From: Darksidea phi
Lineage: Eukaryota > Ascomycota > Dothideomycetes > Pleosporales > Lentitheciaceae
Assembly: GCA_030770425.1 (NCBI GenBank)
Contig: JASJFT010000007.1
Coordinates: forward strand, 475,248 to 539,247
DNA length: 64,000 nt
Reading direction: 5' to 3'
Shown here: in pieces, positions 33,215 through 45,200 of the stretch
Layout: each line of letters starts with the position of its first letter
Numbering within the stretch: the first letter of the stretch is position 1
Notes under the pieces: model-generated
The model's database searches: none
Seen by the model: only the letters and a program-made list of their open reading frames with translations
Told to the model about the DNA's origin: nothing
Position numbers and translations under genes: made by a program

Positions 33215-34882
33215 CTAGGCAACGGGGTCGATTATATATTTAGTTTGCGGAGCGAGAAAGCTGTTTACAAACAAAACACTTGCTTGCGCGGTTCGACGGT
33301 ATGACCAACACGCAAGCACTGTCGCACAGTGTCGTCGCACAGTGTCTCTGCACAAGCGGTGTTTGTTGACCAGTTTTGGCGCAAGCAATTGGATGGACCA
33401 CACATGTTGTTTCGCTCAGTGGGGACTTCATAATTCGGCGGGAAGCTGCATGAGACGTATTGGGATCTGTTTGGGCGGCTTGGAGGTGAGGTTGCAAGCA
33501 TGGCAGCACCATACGGACAGAGAATAGAGGGAGTAAAGATACAACGGCTGCAAGACGGGAGCGTAACTCCCCCAAGGTAAGGTACGGGATATTCTATGAG
33601 GATAAGACTGGTCATAGGGTGCAGCGAATGGTGGCGCCCGTGATCGGCATGGGTGCCTGTTGTGGTACGTTGCGCCGGTTCGTGCTAATCGAGATTCCGA
33701 TGGGCAGTCGAAACATCGTAAAATTCTCAGCTGGGCCCGGATCGTTCTATCAACCTTGGCAGGGAAGTTTTCCGCGAGAGACGCGGAAAGCGTTGTAACG
33801 TGACGGTGTGCTCCGAGTGGGAGTGGTCAGTGTGTCAGGATCCGTGAGACAATCCGTACCACACGCGCCACTCTAATTATGTGATACTTGCCATGTACCG
33901 TCCTAGATCGGACACATGTGACGGTCAGAATGCCGCAGAAGAGCGCTATCAGCCCTCGCGTGTTTGAGGTTTGACCTAGGGACGCTAGCCTCCCTAGGTC
34001 ACAGCACCGGCGCACTTCGGGTGCCACAGCTAATTAGTTGCTTTAGAAAACAGCCAAGGGACGGCATCGATGCAGGTTTCGAGAGATGGTGGGGAACTAG
34101 GGGAAGTCGGGACTGGGAATTCGGAACTGTGATGTCCCACTCATGAAGATCGTCACGAGGATGGCTGGGACCGCCATCCTCGGCGGATCAACCCACACCA
34201 TCGCGTCGTCTCCCATGTTTTGGGGCTTTTCCCGTCTCTAGACTCTACTTCGGATGCATGTTGCCTACGCCCGCAATGCCGTTTCCGGTTCCGCAACGCC
34301 ACGGAAAGCCGGTCATTGCTGCACTACTAGCTACCCACGCACATGGCCAACCGCCGGAGAGGCTCCATCTCTTGCCGATGGAAACATTGCAATAGCTTTA
34401 TTTCGGGTTGGTGGGAACCTTCGGATGTGTCAGTGGGTGGATTTTGTCCCCTGACCCATGCAAGCGTGAGCCACAGTGGTCCCGCGCATGCTACCCCGTT
34501 GCGTGCCATGTTATGCGTTTCTGGTGTTTGATGATTTCTACATAAACTTCGGCACCAACGCGACCGGCCTCCCGCTAACGGCAGCCCCGCACAAGCGGAC
34601 ACGTGCCGGCCTGCGGATTGGCCAAGTGCCCAGATTCTGCCGACGAATCAGCTACCGAGCTACTAGCCACCACGACTCAGGCTAAAACTTTGAGCCATGT
34701 TGGCCAAGCCCTTTCATCAAAAAGGCCTCTGCCCTCGAATTCACCCAGGTGTTTCGACGAACGCGTCCTTGAGGTTTCGCCGTCACAGCGTAATGAGCCT
34801 GGACGGCCCCCGCTTAACAATTGCAGTGTTTGCGCGTCCATAACAACATAACTCGGGGAGAATACCGGAACGGAAGGCAAAA
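33215..34882. other. Spacer upstream of CCCH and Pth11-like genes
   Basis: Apart from the possible first exon of the CCCH gene (about 33270-33420) no gene is visible in this 1.7 kb between two divergent genes. A 13-bp direct repeat (GTCGCACAGTGTC) occurs twice in a row at 33321-33346. Confidence 0.45.
33321..33346. repeat. Two-copy tandem repeat, 13-bp unit
   Basis: GTCGCACAGTGTC is repeated head to tail twice. It lies in or next to the probable first exon of the CCCH gene. Two copies are too few to infer a function. Confidence 0.6.
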
Positions 34883-36312
34883 ATGGAGGGGCGGGGGCGG
34901 GAAGTTCTAGCAGTGGCGGTGCTGTTCTTCGTTTTGACGTGGTTGACTGTTGCTCTGCGCGTCTACACTCGTGGCGTGATGCTAAAGAGATGGGGGAAGG
35001 ATGATACTGCTATGGCCGTCACACTGGCAAGTTCACCTGCACAAGTAGATAGTATGGACTGGGTACTGATTTTCGCAGCTCATCTTTACAGTTTACCTTG
35101 CTTTTCAGATTGTGGCAGCAGTATTCGGAACAGGCCAGCACCGGTGGGATCTTCGAGATGAAGATGCGAAGATTGCTCTTTTGGTGAGCTGCACGCCTTC
35201 TATCGCCCATTCAAGGGTTGACATGTCCAGTTCTGGTACCTTTGCGAGTTGCTCTACGTAGCGAGCAATTGCACGCTCAAGATCGCGCTCGGCATGTTCT
35301 ATCTCCGCATCGCCGTTCAGCGTTGGCATATCTGGTCCATCAAGCTTCTCATGGGAGGTACCGTCTTGTTTGGCCTAACATACCTCTTTTTGGTCATGTT
35401 CCAATGCATTCCAGGTCAGTCAATAGTTTAGCCTATAACCTTCCTTTCCTTAACTTCCACAGTCTCCGAATTCTGGAACAATCACCCAGCGTCGGGCAAA
35501 TGCATTCCTCAAGGCCCAACAACCGGCATCAGTTATGCGCTCGGTGCCGTCAACGCATTCGCCGACTGGGCCTTCGGAACATTGCCCATTTTCATTGTAT
35601 GGGATCTGCACATGAACCGAAGAACCAAAATAATGGTTGTCGCTATTCTCGCTTTCGCTGCAGTGTGAGTGGGACCATGCCTGACGATATGACACGCGAA
35701 TTGACAATGCCTCAGTGGGAGCACAGCAACAATCGTAAGAATGCAGTACATTCACTCACTTACCAGCGGTCCAGACTTTCTATGTAAGCGTCTCGTTCAT
35801 GTAAAGTGTGTCGAGTCTGATGGCATCTAGATGCGACCGTCGACGTAGCCATCTGGTCTACGGTCGAACCAGGAATAGGAATTACCGCGGGATGTCTTGC
35901 GACCCTCCGCCCCCTCTTGCAAATGCTCCTCTGGCGCGTCGGCCTTGCCTCCGCCCCGTTATATGCAAGAGATCGTCGTTCGTATATTAGCGACCAAAAT
36001 CGACAACGCAACAGAAGGCACGGTTCCAGTGACAGCATCGATGCGCACGACTTGGTACCGCAAGAACGTAGTACGTCAACTACCATCACCGGGCCAACGC
36101 AGCCCAAGAAGTCTTGGTTCCATGGAAGCCGCCCACAGCATGCGATTGAAGATACCGAAATGGTGAACACTGGCATCCAGCAGTCCGTTGAGGTCAAGCA
36201 AGAGATCGAAGGACCGCCTCGACTGGCACTACGGGACAGTCTGCGCTACAGCTTCACTCGCGGTAGTATATTCAGCAAGAAGGAGCTAAAAGGAACTACG
36301 TATATCGATTAA
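34883..36312 (+). CDS. Pth11-like rhodopsin-fold integral membrane receptor
   Basis: The model is join(34883..35026, 35079..35183, 35231..35414, 35463..35664, 35716..35783, 35831..36312), 1185 nt, giving 394 aa. Intron 1 starts with GCAAGT, the consensus GC donor, and splices VTL to LIFTVYLAFQIVAAVFG. The protein is a fungal rhodopsin-domain (SAT4/Pth11-like) protein: helices at about 10-28, 49-68, 82-105, 122-145, 168-190, 200-222 and 238-262, with the usual motifs RVYTRG..KRWGKDD, GTGQH.WDL, YVASNCTLKIALGMFYLRI, FWNNHPASGKC and ATVDVAIWSTVEPGIGI. The long polar C-terminal tail is cytosolic. This version begins directly at the second usual helix, so the N-terminus is short and a first exon may be missing. 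The group includes surface receptors and proteins of unknown role. Confidence 0.87.
35027..35078 (+). other. GC-AG intron 1 of the Pth11-like gene
   Basis: The 52-nt intron has the donor CTG|GCAAGT, the branch sequence TACTGAT and the acceptor TTTTCGCAG. No GT donor nearby keeps the frame, while this GC donor joins two conserved membrane segments exactly in phase 0. Confidence 0.75.
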
Positions 36313-36699
36313 CAACTAATGTGCCTCATGCGCACGACTACCTAATGTTTGTTTATGGAGGAGGGCGCCATAATGTCTGGTGTCGGTTGCGATATGAATC
36401 ACTGGCTATGACAGCTGGCTACTCAGCTTATTCCCGCCAGCTCAAGGTTCTTCCGTTGTTGGCGCACACCGACTGAGAAAACCAGCGCGTAAGAGGATGA
36501 AAGGACGGTGGACATCCCACCTACTTCAAACGCCCTGTTCACAACCGCGGCATTCACTCCATCTCTTATATTCCAACACTTTCACACTTTCCCGCTTTAT
36601 CTTATCTTCCTCTGTCAGTCGCGCTGGTCTTGCGCAAGTCAACCTTACACCACAACATCCGAGCATCCACACAACACTTATTCACTCAAAGGCCCACAC
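36313..36699. other. Spacer upstream of the 316-aa protein gene
   Basis: 387 bp between two genes on the same strand. The frame of the downstream protein stays open back to 36508, but the residues before 36700 are leader-like, so this is read as promoter and 5' leader. Confidence 0.45.
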
Positions 36700-37650
36700 A
36701 TGGCTAGCACAACCATAACTCCAGCGGACTCATCCTCATATACGAGAATAGAAGACTCGGAAGACACTCCGTCATCCAAACCGATATCGACAGCATCAGC
36801 TCTTCCCGCAACGCCGTCGACCAAAGAGGTTCTCACAGCCTCCACCTCGCTACACCCGATACCCAAATTTTGGCATCTCCTCTTCCACACCAAATCCTTA
36901 ATACGCCTTCATGGCCCGTATACGACCCACGCAAACACGACAGTTCTCGCTCGAGCAGATAAACCCCGTTTGACTATACCAACCAAGGAACCTTCCGCAA
37001 AGCTTCTCGCGACGTCTTTCGCCGCAGCCCAGGATGCGCATGGGACGGCGCAGCCCGACGGCTCTGCAAAAGACGACCTCGGACTCTTCACATTGCTGTG
37101 GAAAACTACGATTCAAGTCGTCGAGAAGATTCTAGAAGACGGACATCTAGACGGTGAAGCATTTGGATGGGGCGTGTACGGCCTGTCATTCGGCTACATC
37201 CCCTCATTTCCTTCCTTGCCATCCTCGATCTCCTCGTCATCATCGTCCACCTCTTCGAAAGACAGCGCCAACTTCGACGACGACCTCTTCCCCAGGCACG
37301 ACTTCAAACCCCTCCCTCCTCCAAACCCTTCCTCCAAACCCCAAACCGCCTTCGACGCCCTCAGACACCGTCTCCACACCGCGCTCCTCTCCCTCCCTGG
37401 CGTGAACAGCTCCCAACGCGACAAGGGAAGGTCTTCGGTATCGCCGGCGGAGAGGGTCGGCCGACTTGTCAAGACGAGGAATGAGGTGCATCTTTGTGCG
37501 ACGTTGCTTATGCAGCGGTTTCGAGGCGAGGAGTGGGCGGGTGTGAGGTGGGGATTTTTGATTGCGGTTGTGGAGCGGTGGTTGGGGTGTTTGGAGTTGG
37601 CAAGGACGGGTGGAGAGGAGGGGGACTTTTGCATGAATTGGAGTATGTGA
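36700..37650 (+). CDS. Unrecognised protein, 316 aa
   Basis: The ORF is a single exon without recognisable family. I start it at MASTTITPADSSSYTRIEDS (36700); the frame is open to 36508, but the extra residues look like translated 5' leader rich in pyrimidine. The first 65 residues are Ser/Thr/Pro-rich, resembling many fungal regulators' disordered tails. The middle (FWHLLFHTKSLIRLHGPYTT, then LATSFAAAQDAHG) is mostly helical, and a low-complexity Ser run (SSISSSSSSTSS) is followed by a more ordered C-terminus (RVGRLVKTRNEVHLCATLLM and GVRWGFLIAVVERWLGCLEL). No signal peptide or certain membrane helix. The coding strand shifts from C-rich to G-rich towards the 3' end. The even codon-like pattern and typical length make it probably real; no function is proposed. 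Confidence 0.55.
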   Translation: MASTTITPADSSSYTRIEDSEDTPSSKPISTASALPATPSTKEVLTASTSLHPIPKFWHLLFHTKSLIRLHGPYTTHANTTVLARADKPRLTIPTKEPSAKLLATSFAAAQDAHGTAQPDGSAKDDLGLFTLLWKTTIQVVEKILEDGHLDGEAFGWGVYGLSFGYIPSFPSLPSSISSSSSSTSSKDSANFDDDLFPRHDFKPLPPPNPSSKPQTAFDALRHRLHTALLSLPGVNSSQRDKGRSSVSPAERVGRLVKTRNEVHLCATLLMQRFRGEEWAGVRWGFLIAVVERWLGCLELARTGGEEGDFCMNWSM

Positions 37651-38004
37651 AGGGCGGAGGGATTGGGACTGTGTGGTGGTAGAAGGGAGGGGAAAGGACG
37701 GAGTAGCGAGGGTTTCGCTGGATGATGAGCGCCCTTCTACGTTTGACGGAATGACTTGCATGGTTTACCGTCCTGCGGCTTATTTCTCTCGATAGCCTTC
37801 GATGGCCATTTGCATCGAACGGGTGAAACACAGCGCAGTGGACACGAACTCCGCAAACTCCTAGACGCGAGCATTAACGCCACGATGAGCTCAAATGGCG
37901 TGATACCTCGCAACAATTACGATCGACCCAAGAAAAAGACAGGCATAAATCATAATGCAGTAGACACATAACAAATATACACATAACAATGAAACCAAGG
38001 CCCC
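37651..38004. other. Convergent intergenic region
   Basis: 354 bp between the stops of the 316-aa protein gene (+) and the MFS gene (-). No gene seen; 3' UTRs of both expected. Confidence 0.45.
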
Positions 38005-39738
38005 CTAAAGCCTCCCACCCACCATCTCCTTTCCCCTAAAAAACACCAGAACAACACCTACAGCACACCCCCCAAGCGCAAAATTCAACCAAGCCGTGCC
38101 CCTAATCCCCACCAGCAACGCCCTCTCCCCAACACCCACCTCCCCAATCGCATCAACCGCAACCCCCATCTCTCGCGCCATAAGCGCCGTTTGCACCGCC
38201 GTCGCAATCGCCAGTCCCAACGCCCGCCCAATCTGGCCCACCGCACTAATCAGCGCGCCGCCCAGCGCCTGGTCCCCTGGCGGTAGGGATTTTGCCACGA
38301 AGAGCGTGAGCGTGGGGAAGAGCGTGTCTGCGCCGCAGACCGAGAGGATCATGGCGGGGAAGGCGTATGCCCAGTATGTGGTTTCTGGGGGGATGGGGAT
38401 GGCGAAGAGGAGCGAGGCGAGGGAGAGCATGATGGTGCCGAAGGTGAGGATGAAGTCGCCGCGCACGCGGGATAGCAGTTGCGACGTTACGGCTGCAACC
38501 ATGACGCCTGTTACGCCTGTGGGGATGAAGTAGATCGTGGTTTGTATTACCGACAGGCCCTTGTAGTCCTGGAACCAGTAGGTAGCGTAGATGAGATAAT
38601 TGTTAAACGAAGAGTAGAAGACCATCATGATGACATTTGCGGCTGAGAACCGGATGTTTTTGAATATGGACATCTTCATGAGTGGTTGTTGGCTTGTTTT
38701 CGTTTCGAGGTAGTGTTGCCAGAGGCCGAAGGCGAGGATTAGGAGGACGGAGACGCCGATTAGGGTCGGTACCCAGGGTGTGCGCCAGCCTACTACGTTA
38801 CCTTCCGAGAGGGCGAAGAGGAGGACTACGAGGCCGAGTGTTATGATGGCGCCGCCGATCCAGTCGACCGTCTTCTTCGTGGTTGTCGCAAGATGAGTAG
38901 TAGGTGGTGGAGGCGGAATCACGTAGTACCCAGCAAGCGTACAGAACGCCGCCATGATGCCGAAGATCCAAAAGACCCATTTCCAGCTCAGATACTCTCC
39001 TAGCAAGCCGGCGAAGATATTTCCAATGATGGCACCGAGCGGTGCGCCGGCGCCGTAACTTGAGAAGGCGTAATTCTTCGCTTTGCCCGGCGGGAATGTG
39101 ACCCCTAGAATACCAATTGCGGTGGGCACCATGGCGGCACCACCGAGACCTTGTAGACCTCGGAAGACATCGAAGCCGATTTCATTAGGGATGAAGGGCG
39201 CGATGATGGAGGTTATAGTGATCCAAGCGGAGCCCCAAATGAAGATGAGTCGTTTGCCGTAAACGTCGGCCAATCGGCCCCATAGTAGCTACTGAAAAAT
39301 AAGTAAACGATGCAGTGCGATCGAGATCGATCGTACTTACCAGAAAACAACCAAAGGTCAGATTATACGCCGAGACAATCCACTGTTGTCGACTATCCGG
39401 TATATTCAATGCGCGTCCGATAGTCGGCAGAATGATAACCGAACTCTGCACACCAAACGTCTATATCCGTCAGCATCCCCGTCTCATCTCAACCAATTCA
39501 AAACCAACAAACTCACATTCAAAAACGCGGCCCCCGTAACCGTCGCAACCAACGCAATACATCTCGCCTTAGAGAACGGCAAACCACTCCCCTCCTCCTG
39601 CCCCTCTCCCGTAGCAAGCTCCAAATCTCTTCCACTCAACGGCTGCCGCGCCTGCATAGTATCCTGCTCTTCTTCCAATGCCGATATTTCTCCTCCATCT
39701 TTCTCCACATCTCCCTCCCTTTTAGCATCAAACGCCAT
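38005..39738 (-). CDS. Major facilitator superfamily transporter (DHA2-like, AMF1/aminotriazole-resistance type)
   Basis: The model is complement(join(38005..39288, 39341..39460, 39517..39738)), 1626 nt, giving 541 aa. The N-terminal 50 residues are acidic and cytosolic. Membrane helices start at CIALVATVTGAAFLN. The MFS motif A between helices 2 and 3 reads LLLWGRLADVYGKR, and QQWIVSAYNLTFGCFL, RGLQGLGGAAMVPTAIG and SYGAGAPLGAIIGNIFAGL are typical of the drug:H+ antiporter 2 family, which usually has 14 helices. Close relatives include yeast YOR378W/AMF1 (low-affinity ammonium transport) and Atr1-like exporters. The substrate is not predictable from sequence. The second intron has the acceptor CAGTAG; only cutting after the second AG keeps the frame, since the first leaves TAG at the junction. 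Confidence 0.88.
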
Positions 39739-40518
39739 CACCCAGAAATCTCCGGTAAAAAATTAGCATAAATCCGCTAATCGCAGCGATGCCTCGCTCC
39801 CAGCTCGCGGGCACACCCGCCTTATAACCTCCCCGAAACGTGCGGCACAAGACCTACCCTCGCTAAACCACGTTGGTACGGTGGGGTCGGTACGAGGAAA
39901 CTGGCCAGCCGGCCATCGGTTCTGAGGCCGTTGGGTTCGATGTGCCTTTCGCCCCGGAAAAAGCACTTGGCTCGCTTGTCAGCAAGCGACACTTGCATGC
40001 AGCCGCAATTGCCTTTGGTAATTAGTTTGCTTAATTACCTTTACTAGCGGTGACGCGTGGTTGGCGAGCGGAAAAGAACCGCGTTTTTTGCCCGTGTTTT
40101 TTCTTTTGTCATGGCTGCTACGACGCTAACGGTATGTGGAAATGGTGAGAGAGCGAGAAGAACCTGGGGTGCATCTCGGGAAGATGGGATGGGGGGATGG
40201 AAGAGTCAAGTTGGGGTTGTCTTGATCGGTGCTGACGAGCGGGAGATTTGCGGCTTGTTCTGCTGGAAACGCAGGACGGCAGCATATGAGAGATAGGTTA
40301 GGAAGGTACGATAAGTGGCTTTGCATTAGTACGTCGAAGCCGTGTGAGTGGCGAAGTCATACAATGGTTCTATTGTCGGGTATTGCAAGGTATATCTACA
40401 GGGCATTCGATAGACCAGACCGAGCCTCATGTTCTGCGCTCGCAAACGCCTGTAAAACAAGCGTCCACACCCATGCTAGCATGTGTGGCGATGACGGGAC
40501 TGCATACTAGCTAGCACT
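39739..40518. other. Intergenic, 0.8 kb
   Basis: The region is upstream of the MFS gene and downstream of GET3. It has no recognisable gene; the frame at 40057-40296 (+) shows no family or splice support. The promoter of the MFS gene is expected at the left. Confidence 0.45.
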
Positions 40519-41650
40519 TTACTCCGGCGGCTCGAAAGGGTTGACGAGCATCTGGCTGAAGCTATACAAGCCGTTAGTACACTCTCTGAAGTCGTTGTAA
40601 TACGATCCTGAACTCACCTCTCTAGCTTCTCCTTCCCCCTAACTTCCTCCACCAGCAACGGCATCTTAACCACATTAAACTCATCATACAACTCCGCAAT
40701 CTGCTCCAGATACTTCTTTTGCATCTTCCTTCTCGAGTTACATTGCTCACACGGGTTGTCTTTCCTCGGGAATAGCAGCTGGTTCACCACGATAGCATGC
40801 GTGTCAATCTCATAGCTATTAAGCTCCTGGATCATACGCTCCGTCTCGTACAAAGACAAAAACTCCGGTATGCACACACACACGAACGTTGTAAGATCCG
40901 CGTCTTTGAACTGGCCATTGACTTCGGCGATGGTAGAGCGTAAAGACTCCATTTTCTCAATCAGCTCGTCCATGTTGGCACCGTTGGGGAGACGGCCGGA
41001 TGAGCCGAGGAAAGTGTTCAACATGGGCCCAAATTGGCGGGAGAGTTGTGACACTTTGGCGAGCGCCTTCTCCATAACGGTAGGGAATTGGAGGAAGCGG
41101 AGCGTGTGGCCGGTAGGGGCCGTGTCGAAGATGATGACTTCGTAGGAGAGGGATTTGACCTGTTTGAGGACTTCGGCAAAGGACATGGCCTCGTCTACGC
41201 CGGGTATCTAGACCTGTTAGCCCTCTTCCCTAGGATTCAATCCTACGATGCACCTACCGAGAAAGCCAGATCCTGCATCATATTCCCCATTCCGCCTAAG
41301 CCCGCCATCGCCTCCTCCGCATTCTCCCCACCGCTCGCCAAAAGATCTTGAATACTGCCATTCGGATCAATCTCCATGGCGCTCAAGTTATCGAACCCAT
41401 CAACCAACCGCGCATCCTTGCCAAACTTCTGATTGAAAGCGTCGCTGAGATTGTGCGCGGGGTCCGTCGATATCAGCAGGACGGACTTGCGGTGTTTGGC
41501 GAGTTGAATGGCGAGGGAGCAGGAAGTGGTGGTCTTGCCGACACCGCCTTTGCCGCCGACGAATATCCAGCGCAGCGTCTTCTGGTCCAGGATGTTTTGG
41601 AGCGTGGGCTCCATGACGTCGTCATCGTCGAGGACTGCTGCGTTCGCCAT
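40519..41650 (-). CDS. GET3: ATPase GET3 (guided entry of tail-anchored proteins)
   Basis: The model is complement(join(40519..40561, 40618..41207, 41258..41650)), 1026 nt, giving 341 aa, as in other fungal Get3 proteins. The deviant Walker A loop [11 protein letters not shown] is at 31-41; switch I is [12 protein letters not shown] and switch [19 protein letters not shown] methionine- and glycine-rich helical segment ([23 protein letters not shown]) forms part of the hydrophobic groove. Cys284 and Cys287 (NPCEQC) are the zinc ligands at the dimer interface. Get3 binds tail-anchored membrane proteins in the cytosol and delivers them to the Get1/Get2 receptor at the ER. All introns are GT-AG; the second has a TACTAAC branch point and leaves a 43-nt last exon. 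No bacterial ArsA-like duplication is present. Confidence 0.95.
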
Positions 41651-42251
41651 GGTCGCTGGTGGTGGAGCTGTGAGCAAGTAGAAACGTATGCGGATTCGCG
41701 CGTGCTTGTTGTGGTTCGCTGGGTGTGGTGCGGAGGATTCGAGAAGTTTCGGGAGGGGCAGGCGCTTCTGTTTACGGGTATAGGCGCAGGCGTAAGAACA
41801 TAAGGCACCGAAGGGGCCCTTGTGCCTAGCTAGGTCGGGCGAGTTACAAGCGGTCGGCGGAAAAATGGTAGATTGATCGTGTTTTGAAGCCCCATGTTTG
41901 AACATCGTGGGGCAACGAGAGACGTCACCCCGCCACACTAGCCACGAGTAACGCGCTGTGGCGTTCATCACTCACAAGACCACACAGAAGATCAGATGCA
42001 GTCTTAATTTATTATCTACAAGTACAGTAGAGTACGCATATAGCATACCGTAAAAAGAGACCAACAAGCCAAAACACAAAGGTACGACACTTTGTGAAGA
42101 CCACGAAGCCCTGCCACGCCTGCACATGCCCGTGAGATGGCCGGAAACTCTACCATCGTTACCACACTACGCCGGAACGCCCATTAACATTTCGCGTCGG
42201 CCTCTAATGACCAAAACCCACTACGCCTCACGTATCCGTCCAGTCTGGAGC
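41651..42251. other. Spacer between ISW1-type gene and GET3
   Basis: 600 bp with no convincing gene. It holds the GET3 promoter and the 3' UTR of the ISWI-type gene, both on the minus strand. Confidence 0.5.
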
Positions 42252-45200
42252 CTATTTCTTTTTGCCCTTGCCCTTCGGCTTGGTGGTAGAACCGTTCGAG
42301 ACAACACTAGTGGCTCGCGACGTCGACGTTGAGCCTGAAGAGCCCTTGGCCTTGACGGAATCAAGTTGCTTGTTCTAGTCCAGTTAGTACGTAATCAGAA
42401 CGAGAAACATAAAGCACCACGAACCTTGACGCCATTCTTGGCCTTCTTCTTGACGGGGAGCTCCTCTTCCTCTTCAGACTCTTCCTCTTCGAGCGGGCGC
42501 TTTCCTTTGCTGTTCTTGATGTCGCCTTCCCCAAGCTCGCGCACCACAGCCTGGATCAGTGTGTTGCACCGACGGCCAATCTCCTGCGGCGTCCGACTGA
42601 GGAAGAACCAGTCGAAGCGGAACAGATGCGACTCTCGAATCTCCTCGCGAATCTTCTCGTAGATGGCATCGCCTTCCACGCCATGCTTGTTCAACATGAC
42701 GAGTAGGAACTTGTCTTCCTCTTCGGTGTACACCTTCTTGTTCGTCGTTGACACTGTGTACTTGATGACCATCTGCTGAAGGGGCATGCGATACATGCCA
42801 ATCTTCTTGGCCAACAATCGCTTCTTCTCCTCAGACTGGCGCACGCGACTCTCACCCTCTTCGACAACATTAAGATGCTTTTGCCAGTTATCGAGCAACT
42901 TGTACTTCTTCCAAAACACCTTGGCATACTCCTCAATCTCGTCTGCGGTCTTGCCATCGACCTCTTCCGAGATGCCTTCATAGTTGGTCCGGCCGTACTT
43001 AGCTGAGCCGTTCAGGAACTGCTGGAAGTCGCGCTTGTTCCATTCTGGGAAGCCTTTGGCAATTAGGCGCTCCTTTTCGGCCTTTTCTTCCTCGGTCAAG
43101 GGTTCGGCGTTGTCGATTTCTTGTTGAGCAAGTTGTTGATCAGCCTCACGAGTCTCTAGATCCTCGTCGGGGCCATCAGGAAGAGGTGCCTTGAGATTGT
43201 TCTCCTTCCGGTACCAGGCTGTCTCCTTGTCCTGTAGCTCCGCCAGTTTCTCAGGGAAGAACTGGTAGTCGTGAATCAGGACTTGCTTGGGTGCGCGAGG
43301 GATCCTAGGCTGCTTCGACTCGGTCCGGCCACCTGTCATCAGTGCCTGTCGATAGTACTTATCCATCGAATACCCAATCTCCTTGCGCTCGCGCTTTGAC
43401 GGGTTGATCCAGGTGAGTCCAATGTCTTTCTTTCGCGGCTGGAATGTTTCACCGTTCCACTCGTACGCAGAGTCCGACGTAAACTTTTGTAGATCATCAA
43501 GGCCAAGCTTCTCGTATTTGGTGTTGAGCTGCTGTGTCCTCTCCTCGCCCCGCTTTAGAATCGCTTCAAACTCATCTTCGGTGATGTTGTTTCCAGCGCC
43601 GATATCTGGGCCTAGAGCGCCTTGATGCTTGAATACCTTTTCCGCACCGTGCTGAATCATAGTAAGAAGCTCGTCTTTGGATGCTGCATTCTTCGCAGGT
43701 TGCTGCGATCGGCCCTGTTGAATGACGAGTTGGTCAAGACGCAGCTTCTGCGCCGCGCGCTCCAAGACCTTTTCTTCAATGGCATTTTCGGTCACGAACC
43801 GGAAGACGACCACCTGCTTGGTTTGTCCAATACGATGGGCGCGGTCCATGGCTTGCAGATCGGCCTGAGGGTTCCAGTCGCTGTCAAACAGCACAACAAT
43901 GTCGGCGGTAGTCAAATTGATACCCAACCCACCAGCACGGGTGGTTAGAAGGAAGAGAAACTTTTCCGAGCCCTCTTTGTTGTATTCATCGATGGCGGCA
44001 ATACGGTCCTCGTGTGCTGTTGAACCATCGATACGGCAGTATTGGTATCCGCGGAACACCGAGTAGTCTTCCAAGATATCAAGCACACGACTCATCTGGG
44101 AGAAGATGAGCACCCTGCTACCCTGGGCTTTCATGCGCTTGAGAAGTTTATCGAGCATGACCATCTTGGCAGCATTGTTGATTAAATGCTCATCGGTGGT
44201 GTATGGAGGGCCTGGCTCAGCACCTTCGAAGAGGTATGGGTGATTACAGCACTTGCGCAGCTGCATGACAATGTTGAGGAGACGCGTTTTCGATTCCTTG
44301 TTGCCGGCAGCGCCATTGACGGCGTCAATATCCTTCTCAAGGATCTTCTTATACCAACTGACCTGCATGTCGGACATTCCAATGTACAGATTAACCTCCT
44401 TCTTTGGTAGTAGCGACTTCTCCACGTCCGCCTTGACACGTCGGAGCAAGAATGGCCGGAGGACCTTGTGCAGCTGCTGAACCACAGTGTCTGAGTCTGA
44501 GTCTTGCTTGGAGAACCAGTCGTCGAATGCGGCGGCATCGCCAAAGACGTCTGGGAGCAAGAAATTGAGCAGTGCCCACAGTTCGTGGAGGTTGTTTTGG
44601 AGTGGAGTACCGGTAATGAGTAGGCGGTTTCGCGAGTTGAACACCCGGATAATTTGGGCGAGCGATGACTCCTCGTTCTTGATGCGATGCGCTTCATCAA
44701 TGATGATGTACTCCCAGGCGAATTTCTTGAGGTGTGACTTCTCGCGCAAAATCATCTCATAGCTGGTGATACACACGTCGAACTTCTCATCAGCGAGGCG
44801 GTCTTGGATGATTTCGGCGCGCTCATCCTTGCTACCTTGGAGGACCAGGACATCGATGTCTGGTACCCACTTGCCGAACTCGCGCTTCCAATTATCCAGT
44901 GTCGACTTGGGCACAGCCACTAGATGCGGGCCGTTGATGCCAGCGATGAAGCGTAGATAGCCGAGGAAGGAGATGGTCTGCAGAGTCTTGCCGAGTCCCA
45001 TTTCGTCGGCGAGAATCCCAGAGATACCGTTCTCATGCAGCGAAATCAGCCAATTGAGCCCAGCAACCTGATAATCGCGCATTGTGCCACCCTTGACGTA
45101 TGCTGGCGACTCTCGGAACACAGTTTCGTTATGACCGCCATGCTTCTCTTCCCGCACTAGCTCCGCGTCCTCCTCCTGCTCAGTCTTCCGCCGTCGCTCC

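Noticed and set aside
33281..33300. GGTTCGA-like box suggesting a tRNA B-box
   Set aside because: No matching A-box or acceptor stem could be folded around it.
33265..33615. Minus-strand frame of 116 codons upstream of the CCCH gene
   Set aside because: It begins without ATG and has no recognisable motif. Only a short part near its end might be the first exon of the CCCH gene.
36508..36699. 64-residue N-terminal extension of the 316-aa protein
   Set aside because: Sequence looks like translated pyrimidine-rich leader, so the ATG at 36700 was preferred. The longer form is not excluded.
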